This document shows, piece after piece, positions 1 through 5,140 of a stretch of DNA of 5,140 nt (its first letter is position 1; every line of letters begins with the position of its first letter). The position numbers were made by a program, and so were the translations under genes. The stretch lies in NCBI GenBank assembly GCA_007129695.1, contig SKVA01000003.1, positions 1 to 5,140 of the forward strand, read 5' to 3'. This DNA is from Spirochaetaceae bacterium (GTDB lineage: Bacteria > Spirochaetota > Spirochaetia > DSM-27196 > SLST01). The notes beneath the pieces are model-generated. The model ran no database searches. It was not told the DNA's origin and worked only from the letters and a program-made list of their open reading frames with translations.

Positions 1-1952
1 GGAAGAGCAGCGGGACCCGACAGCATCCACGTGTTGCCGACGTCTGCGAACAGCGCGCCGTAGAACCATCCGGCGATCGCGTAGCGGTACTCGGCCGACG
101 CCTCGATCCGAAGCTCCCCGGCGGCGTCGCGCGACGCGTCGGGCGGTGCTGCGCCGGGACCGAACGAACCGGTCGCAAACCCGCGAAGCCCCGTGCTCCC
201 ACCGACCGTGAAGAGCCGCGAATCGGGCAGCGGTGCGTCGCGACCGATCGTTCGCCCGGCGCCCGCGCGGAGCCGGTACGCAAGGAGCGCATCGCCGAAC
301 AGGTCGAGTACTCCCCGGCCTTCGGCGTCGGCGATCACGAAGGGGGCACCTGCAACGAGCTCGGCTCCGACTGCGACGCTACCGGAGAGCCCGGCGGTGC
401 GCGCGCGCCACGCAGCTTCGACCAGTAACTCGTCGTCGGGATCGGAATCGTCGTGCTCGCGGCGGCGGACCGCGGTCACGGCCACGGGCTCCAACACCTG
501 CGACACCCTGCCCGGCCATGCGTAGGCAAGCGTCAAGTACGCTTCGTCGCGCGCGCCGCGACCGAAGCGGAGCTGTCGACGCGCACCGATGCGTACCGTG
601 GTCGTCGGAAGCCGGTCGCGCGTGCCGTAGCGGTCGATCAGACCGATCGCGCTGAGAGGCCCGACGCTTCGGGGTATCTCGAGCGCTGAAGTGAAGTCGA
701 ACTCGAGCGCCTCGAACGCGAACGAGCCGGCGGTGATACGCGTCTCGAGACCGGTTCCGCCGCCGACGTCGAGGCGCTCACCACCGCGCGCGAGGTTCCG
801 GTCGATCCACTCGACGCGGGCGGCGGGCCCGGCGAACCCGTCCCGGCGCTGCACCGCGCTGAGCTCCCCCTGCACCGTACGTGGAGCGAGCGGCGTAAGA
901 AGTACCTCCGCGCGAAGCGTTTCACGCTCAGCGTCGGACCGGTACCGGACGTTCACGAAGCGGAATGCTCCCATCGCGTTCAGGCGAGCTATCGTTCGCG
1001 TGTGCACACGGCGGTCGTACACGTCACCCGGAGCGAAGACGATCGCGTTCACGATGTGCACCGGGTCGAACCGCGGAAACTCCTCGAAGTACTCCACACC
1101 ATCAACCGGTCGGGAAGCCGGTCGGTCGGGAAGCTGCCGATCGGGCGCGTAGTCGGCGTAGATCGAAATCGATTCGATCCGGTACCGCACGCGAGCGGCG
1201 GCGGGAGCCTCGACCGCGACGGTCAGCGCGACGGTTCGCTGCTCGGCGTCGAGTTCGGCGTCGAAGAGTACGTGCGTCGGATTGAACGCGAAGAAGCCGC
1301 GCTCTCGAACCCACGCGTCGATCCGCTCGCGCTCCCGACGCAGCGTCGCCAGATCGTAGGGAACATCGGGTTGCACAAGCGACTCAGCCGCAGACTCCCG
1401 GATAGCCGCGACGAGCGGGTCGTCGCCGTCGGGAAACGCGATGCCGGACACGGTCCACGCGGGACGCGCCGCGATCCGGTACACGACAGACGCCTTCGTC
1501 GGCGTCTGGCGAACGTCGAAGTCGACGTCGGAGTCGAAGAAGCCACGGTTGACGAGCCAGTCCTCGAGCGCAGGCACGGTCTGCTCCGGGATCGAGTCGT
1601 CGTAGAGGACAGGAGGCTCGCCGAAGCGGTTCTGAAACCACCGCGCAACTCCAGCGGCGTCGGAAGCGCCGGTCACCGAGTAGACCCACAGCGGCGGGCG
1701 CATCCCCAGAATCGTCGTATTCGGTCGCGGCAACAGCTCGCCTTCGAGCGACCGCTCGAGCGCGCGGCGGTCGCGTATCGGCTCGTCCTCGGCATCGACC
1801 CGGACGCTCCCCCCAACGTAGAGCCGATCGTCCTCGGCAAGCCGTGCGGTGGCGCAGCCCCATAGGAACGGTAGACCGAGAAGCACCAGCCACACCGCGC
1901 GCATGAGACTGACGCGCGCCGACCTGGCGCTGGCGAACCCGGAGACCGTCAC
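1..1952 (-). CDS. tamL: BamA/TamA-family (Omp85) outer membrane protein, TamL-type lipoprotein, 3'-partial
   Basis: This is the outer-membrane half of the TAM: periplasmic POTRA domains followed by an Omp85 beta barrel. The frame is open from GTG at 1952 to the left edge (650 codons plus 2 nt) without a stop. Numbering from that GTG, a signal peptide ends in LPFLWGC, with the lipidated cysteine at 33, followed by ATARLAEDDRLYVGG. POTRA-like segments occupy about 38-355. They carry TamL landmarks: PNTTILG (77-83), PPLWVY (86-91), GEPPVL (111-116), NRGFFDSDV (135-143), and ERERI plus GFFAF (207-223). The barrel starts near 357. It has the Omp85 loop-6 motif GSTGLRGF (585-592) and the late-barrel motif FADVGNTW (635-642). 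Going by the family, about 70-100 residues are missing. The start overlaps the tamB stop by 4 nt and has a good ribosome binding site. An in-frame ATG at 1904 is an alternative start. BamA itself is less likely because the POTRA sequences and lipobox match TamL. Confidence 0.92.
   Translation of the reverse strand, partial: MTVSGFASARSARVSLMRAVWLVLLGLPFLWGCATARLAEDDRLYVGGSVRVDAEDEPIRDRRALERSLEGELLPRPNTTILGMRPPLWVYSVTGASDAAGVARWFQNRFGEPPVLYDDSIPEQTVPALEDWLVNRGFFDSDVDFDVRQTPTKASVVYRIAARPAWTVSGIAFPDGDDPLVAAIRESAAESLVQPDVPYDLATLRRERERIDAWVRERGFFAFNPTHVLFDAELDAEQRTVALTVAVEAPAAARVRYRIESISIYADYAPDRQLPDRPASRPVDGVEYFEEFPRFDPVHIVNAIVFAPGDVYDRRVHTRTIARLNAMGAFRFVNVRYRSDAERETLRAEVLLTPLAPRTVQGELSAVQRRDGFAGPAARVEWIDRNLARGGERLDVGGGTGLETRITAGSFAFEALEFDFTSALEIPRSVGPLSAIGLIDRYGTRDRLPTTTVRIGARRQLRFGRGARDEAYLTLAYAWPGRVSQVLEPVAVTAVRRREHDDSDPDDELLVEAAWRARTAGLSGSVAVGAELVAGAPFVIADAEGRGVLDLFGDALLAYRLRAGAGRTIGRDAPLPDSRLFTVGGSTGLRGFATGSFGPGAAPPDASRDAAGELRIEASAEYRYAIAGWFYGALFADVGNTWMLSGPAAL
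1854..1904 (-). other. Lipoprotein signal peptide and lipobox of TamL
   Basis: From the internal ATG the protein reads MRAVWLVLLGLPFLWGC: a basic start, a hydrophobic core and a Gly-Cys lipobox with Leu at -3, Trp at -2 and Gly at -1. The TGC codon is at 1856-1854. With the GTG start, the n-region gains 16 residues (MTVSGFASARSARVSL, three arginines). The bulky Trp at -2 is atypical, but Leu at -3 and Gly at -1 fit, and lipidation is characteristic of TamL proteins. Cleavage by signal peptidase II before the cysteine is inferred. Confidence 0.75.
1949..1952 (-). other. GTGA stop/start overlap between tamB and tamL
   Basis: The tamB stop TGA (1951-1949) and the proposed tamL start GTG (1952-1950) share the four bases GTGA. 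Such overlaps commonly allow a ribosome finishing the first gene to restart on the second. It indicates a single transcript and leaves no room for a promoter or terminator between the genes. Confidence 0.7.
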
Positions 1953-4900
1953 TGCGGGGCCTCCGGTGAGTCACGGTCGGACGAATCGTCAAACGGGTCA
2001 AAGTCACGGCCGAACACGAATGACAATCCGGTGACGGTTCCGCGCTCGTCATCACCGGCATCGCGCTCGACGAAGAGTCGGAGGCGAAACCGGCCGTCCT
2101 CGGTAAGCGCGTACTCCACCGACGCGTCCCCGCCAACTTCTGGGGCCTGTTGAGCCCGACGCACGGCGCGCTCGACCTCGACCTGACCGCCGAAGCGCAC
2201 AATGAGTCGGTCGTCGAGTAGACGCTGGCTCAGTTGAACCTGGACCTCGGTTCTACCCTCAGGCCCTTCCTCGGTCGCCGCTTCGAAGGAGTCGACTCCG
2301 AACGCCACATCCAGCCCGGGAACGATCCGCGCGGAGATCAGGTTCAGCTGATAGGCAAGCAGATCGCTGAGGCTCCCGCGCGCCCCGGCGGCGAACGCTC
2401 CCGCATCGTCGATCCCGGCGATATCGTCGTCCAGGAACTGATTCAGGATGATCAACGCGAACGCCTGAGTGTTTCGTCGCGCCTCATCCAGGTTGAGATT
2501 TGACACGGCGGTGTACGGTCTGCCGCCGAGGGCGCTGCGATGCTCGATCGGCATGTCGATCTCGAACGCGATCAGTGGAGACAGGAGCGACCCTCCGACT
2601 TCGATCGCGACGATGAAGGGCAGCTCGCCGCCGGGTAGAGCCGCATCGGTCGCCGACAGGATCGGCGCGGGCGATGTTCGAACGGCGTACTCGGCTCGGA
2701 GATCTATCTCCGCATCCAGCAGGGAGCCGGCCCACGCGATCGTGCCCCCCGAATCGATCCGGAAATCACGCTCGATGACGCCCAGGAAACGAACCTGGTA
2801 GCTGCCGTCCTGCACCGTGTACGTGCCCGACAGGTCGATCGCGCCGCCCCGATCGACGCCGACGCTGAAGTCACCACCACCCCGGATGCGTAGCCGGTCG
2901 CCGCTTCGCGGATCGAGGACGAGCGTGAACTGCGCGTCGGGCGCGATCGACAGCGATCCGGTCAGATCGACTCCCTGAATGAAAGGCTCATGATCACGAA
3001 CGAGCAACTCTTCGGCCGCGTCGCCGGTGAACCGGACAACTCCCTCGCCCCTTCCGCGCTCCAGGCCTGCGCGCGGGAGCAGAACGGTGACATCGCTGCC
3101 GGAAGCGATCTCGAGCGAGCCCTCGACCTCCGGTTCACCGACACTGCCCCGAAGAACCGCGTTACCGCCTACGCGGAGCGTCCCGTGCAGCGCCGGGTTG
3201 TCGGACGCGTCTGTCTTCAGGAGCATGATCCCATCGGACCGGACGGTCAGGTCATGCGTGATCTGTTCGGCGATCGGTTCCGCGTCGATACGTCCGAGGT
3301 CCACGCGTCCGTCTACTACCGCCGACCCACCATCGGGATCGGCGATACGCAGACCGCGTAATCGCACCCTTCGATCCTCAAGCGAGAGTTCCTCCGCGGT
3401 CAGCGCGAAGCGGACACCGCTGTGAGTCGGCGTGAGCAACGCGTCTACGAACGACAGCGATCCCGACAGGATCGGCGCGGCAAGCGATCCCCGCGCGGCG
3501 AACCGGCCTCGAATCGCACCGGTCGCCTCGACGAACCGGTCGGGAACGACCACGCGCAGGAGCGACAGATCAAGCGACACCAGATCGACCGTAAGGAACG
3601 CGTTCGAGCCAGACGGGTCGTACGACACAGTAGCCTCGGTGCGACCGTGGTCGTGCGTCACAACGACATCCGCCGCGACGGTGTCCGATACGGACGCATC
3701 CACTGCGACCTCGATAACACCGACCACGAGCGTCGACTGGATGTGGCCGGGCCGCACGGTTCCGTGTGCGCGTGGGTCGTGGATCACGGTGTCGCCAGAC
3801 CGCACAGCCGTGGCGGTCAGGTCGTACCGGTATTCGGGCCACGTACCGGTCGCATCGGCCGCCACGCCTTCGACCGAGAAGTTCGCTCCTTCGACAGTTT
3901 CTACCGAAAGCTCAAGGCTCAGTTCCTCACGATCGATTTCGGCGGCTACGTGCAGGTCGCCCATACGATACGACTCAGTTTCAGTGTCGACCCGAAGGAG
4001 CGCGACCTTCGCGTCGGCGCGTGGCCGGCCGTCGACTTCTCCATCGACAGACGCGTCGAGGTCGACGCGGGTTACGCCGGTAATCGCGCGGATCGGCTCA
4101 AATTCGTCGATCCGCACCGACACGGGTCCCGAAAACCGTAGCAGCGTCTCCGGATTCCAGTCGAGGTCGAAGAGACTCCGACCGATCACTCCGGCGATCT
4201 CGACGGAGGCTGAGATCGACACCGCATCGCCCCCAGCGCGCGCGTTGAGCACAGCCTCAACGCCCGAATCGTCGCGACGCACGATTGACGCGTCAAAGGA
4301 CCCGGAGTCATCGCCAAGCGAGAGGCTGATTGCTGCGTTCGCACGGTCTGGCGCGATCCGGACCGACCCGGCCGCAGTGATCTCGCGGCGCATCACCTCG
4401 TCGTCGATGTCCGGCAGGTACGCGGCCGCGACTCGTAGCGGTAACCGCACCTCGTTCAGCTCGACGCGAGCTTCAGGCGTGCTCAACGAAACCGTCGCGC
4501 CAAACCGCGCGACAACTCCCTCAGCGGTTTCGATCTTCGCGGTGCGAAGCTCGATCTGGTCTCCGTCGGCCACGAGACGGACGTCCGCCTCCACAGTTCC
4601 TGCGACGGTGAGAGCGGTCGCGGGCGGCCACGCGGCGGCGAGCGTCTGTGACCCGACTGACGCGAAGACACGGAGGTCCATACGCGGAAGCGGCCCCTGC
4701 CCATCGTCTGACACGGACACTTCCCCGGTCGCAACAAGAAGGTCGGTGTCGGTCTCCACGCGCAGATCGTCGAACGCGATCACGCCGCCGTGGAGCTCTA
4801 CGAGCTGCACCGCTACGCGTGCGTCCGGAACGCGGACATCGCGTATTCCGGAGACCGAGAGATGGTCGACGCGCGCACGGTCAACAGTGACCGTCCACGC

Positions 4901-5140
4901 GGTCGCACCGCGTTCAGCCGGAGTCGCCTCGCCGGGGCGCTCGATGTCACGCGCGAACCGGTCGGTTGGCCGGATCGCCACAGACTCGACCTCGATATTT
5001 GAGACGACGAGCTGTCGTGAGAGCAACGGCCGCACGCCAACGCGCGCGCGTACGCGGTCGATGCGAAGTACCGGCTCGCCATCGGTATCGCTGACCATGA
5101 CCCCGTCGACCGACACTCGGCCGTTCGGCAGGATCCACAC
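1949..5140 (-). CDS. tamB: Translocation/assembly module protein TamB (AsmA/DUF490 family), 5'-partial
   Basis: TamB is the inner-membrane-anchored, periplasm-spanning partner of a TamA/TamL barrel, implicated in outer-membrane protein insertion and in phospholipid transport between membranes. The frame is open from the right edge to a TGA at 1951-1949 (1063 residues). The first visible codon, GTG, is not taken as the start, because no signal anchor follows it: the sequence begins directly in an AsmA-like segment (GRVSVDGVMVSDTDGEPVL). The N-terminal membrane helix, perhaps 50-80 residues, therefore lies outside. Residues 1-650 are monotonous alternating beta-strand sequence with repeated 'GSL.../G.V.../VDGRV' turns, as expected for the long grooved TamB fold. 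The C-terminal TamB domain covers roughly residues 690-1040. It includes LLPRAG (687-692), the hallmark NTQAFALIILNQFL (890-903) and a strand-rich end (LSQRLLDDRLIVRFGG, about 970-985). There are no cysteines and only three lysines. The stop overlaps the start of tamL. Family assignment is strong; the exact substrate is unknown. Confidence 0.94.
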   Translation of the reverse strand: MWILPNGRVSVDGVMVSDTDGEPVLRIDRVRARVGVRPLLSRQLVVSNIEVESVAIRPTDRFARDIERPGEATPAERGATAWTVTVDRARVDHLSVSGIRDVRVPDARVAVQLVELHGGVIAFDDLRVETDTDLLVATGEVSVSDDGQGPLPRMDLRVFASVGSQTLAAAWPPATALTVAGTVEADVRLVADGDQIELRTAKIETAEGVVARFGATVSLSTPEARVELNEVRLPLRVAAAYLPDIDDEVMRREITAAGSVRIAPDRANAAISLSLGDDSGSFDASIVRRDDSGVEAVLNARAGGDAVSISASVEIAGVIGRSLFDLDWNPETLLRFSGPVSVRIDEFEPIRAITGVTRVDLDASVDGEVDGRPRADAKVALLRVDTETESYRMGDLHVAAEIDREELSLELSVETVEGANFSVEGVAADATGTWPEYRYDLTATAVRSGDTVIHDPRAHGTVRPGHIQSTLVVGVIEVAVDASVSDTVAADVVVTHDHGRTEATVSYDPSGSNAFLTVDLVSLDLSLLRVVVPDRFVEATGAIRGRFAARGSLAAPILSGSLSFVDALLTPTHSGVRFALTAEELSLEDRRVRLRGLRIADPDGGSAVVDGRVDLGRIDAEPIAEQITHDLTVRSDGIMLLKTDASDNPALHGTLRVGGNAVLRGSVGEPEVEGSLEIASGSDVTVLLPRAGLERGRGEGVVRFTGDAAEELLVRDHEPFIQGVDLTGSLSIAPDAQFTLVLDPRSGDRLRIRGGGDFSVGVDRGGAIDLSGTYTVQDGSYQVRFLGVIERDFRIDSGGTIAWAGSLLDAEIDLRAEYAVRTSPAPILSATDAALPGGELPFIVAIEVGGSLLSPLIAFEIDMPIEHRSALGGRPYTAVSNLNLDEARRNTQAFALIILNQFLDDDIAGIDDAGAFAAGARGSLSDLLAYQLNLISARIVPGLDVAFGVDSFEAATEEGPEGRTEVQVQLSQRLLDDRLIVRFGGQVEVERAVRRAQQAPEVGGDASVEYALTEDGRFRLRLFVERDAGDDERGTVTGLSFVFGRDFDPFDDSSDRDSPEAPQ
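1960..1964 (-). promoter_or_regulatory. Shine-Dalgarno sequence for tamL
   Basis: The minus strand reads GGAGG here, followed by a 7-nt spacer (CCCCGCA) and then GTG at 1952-1950. This is a textbook core and spacing, and it lies inside the last codons of tamB. The alternative ATG at 1904 is preceded by GGCGCGCGTCAGTCTC, which has no comparable purine-rich core. The site therefore favours the GTG start and coupled translation with tamB. Confidence 0.7.
2653..2670 (-). repeat. 18-bp direct repeat, copy 1 (within tamB)
   Basis: The plus-strand word CCGACAGGATCGGCGCGG recurs exactly at 3463-3480. On the coding strand both copies are in the same frame and spell APILS within the TamB beta repeats (SPAPILSAT here, LAAPILSGS in the other copy). 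It most likely reflects similar repeat units and biased codon use, not a separate element. Confidence 0.4.
3463..3480 (-). repeat. 18-bp direct repeat, copy 2 (within tamB)
   Basis: Exact second copy of the word at 2653-2670, about 810 bases away (a multiple of three, so in frame). It encodes the APILS of LAAPILSGSLSF, just before the stretch that leads into the C-terminal TamB domain. Confidence 0.4.

Noticed and set aside
1002..1865. 287-codon open frame on the plus strand
   Set aside because: It lies antisense to the coherent Omp85 translation. Its product is Arg/Val/Asp-rich low-complexity text with no recognisable domain, typical of a GC-rich shadow frame.
1..1952. Spirochaete-type bamA downstream of tamB
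   Set aside because: The gene order would fit. However, the lipobox, the visible POTRA landmarks (PNTTILG, PPLWVY, GEPPVL, ERERI) and the POTRA region of only about 320 residues match TamL of the Bacteroidota side better than a five-POTRA BamA.
1384..2202. 272-codon open frame on the minus strand
   Set aside because: It straddles the tamB end and the tamL start in another frame. The product is Arg/Ser/Ala-rich without motifs, while the overlapping frames give TamB and TamL family signatures.
3422..4141. 239-codon open frame on the plus strand
   Set aside because: It is antisense to the middle of tamB, is dominated by Arg/Asp/Val/His, and has no domain or start signal of note.
5138..5140. 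GTG at the right edge as the start of tamB
   Set aside because: It is simply the first codon in the window. No signal anchor follows, and the sequence starts in the middle of an AsmA-like segment, so the true start lies outside.
1..5140. Promoters, terminators, RNA genes, CRISPR or mobile elements
   Set aside because: Both strands were scanned by eye. There is no intergenic space, no repeat-spacer pattern, no T-tailed hairpin, and no transposase or terminal inverted repeats.

Overview
The window is fully coding and holds two genes, both on the minus strand and both cut by a window edge. It is GC-rich (roughly two thirds G+C by eye). The upstream gene, entering from the right edge and stopping at 1949, encodes a TamB-family protein (AsmA/DUF490-like, C-terminal TamB domain). 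The downstream gene starts at 1952, overlaps the tamB stop by 4 nt (GTGA) and runs off the left edge. It encodes a BamA/TamA-family (Omp85) outer-membrane protein of the lipoprotein type known as TamL. The second gene has no stop inside the window, so it is easily missed by ORF callers that require a closed frame, but its translation is uninterrupted for 650 codons.

Layout, right to left (direction of transcription): 5140-1949 tamB, lacking only its N-terminal end; 1964-1960 a GGAGG ribosome binding site inside the end of tamB; 1952-1 tamL, lacking its last beta strands. No intergenic DNA, RNA gene, mobile element or CRISPR array is visible. The many other open frames on both strands are shadows produced by high GC.

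Together the genes form a translocation and assembly module (TAM). TamB is expected to span the periplasm as a long hydrophobic-grooved beta structure anchored in the inner membrane. TamL is expected to sit in the outer membrane as a POTRA-plus-barrel protein with a lipid-modified N-terminus. The overlap suggests translational coupling and matched production of the two partners.

The TamL signatures (lipobox followed by ARLAEDDRLYVGG, PNTTILG, PPLWVY, GEPPVL, ERERI...GFFAF) and the TamB signature NTQAFALIILNQFL point to the Bacteroidota/Rhodothermota/Chlorobi side of bacteria. High GC and a very lysine-poor, Asp/Glu/Arg-rich composition fit a Rhodothermia-like, possibly salt-adapted organism; that placement is inference. 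I see no wholly new system. The most notable points are the tamB-then-tamL order with the overlapping GTG start, the lipobox cysteine being the only cysteine in the visible TamL, the near absence of lysine, and the recurrence of the palindrome CGATCG.
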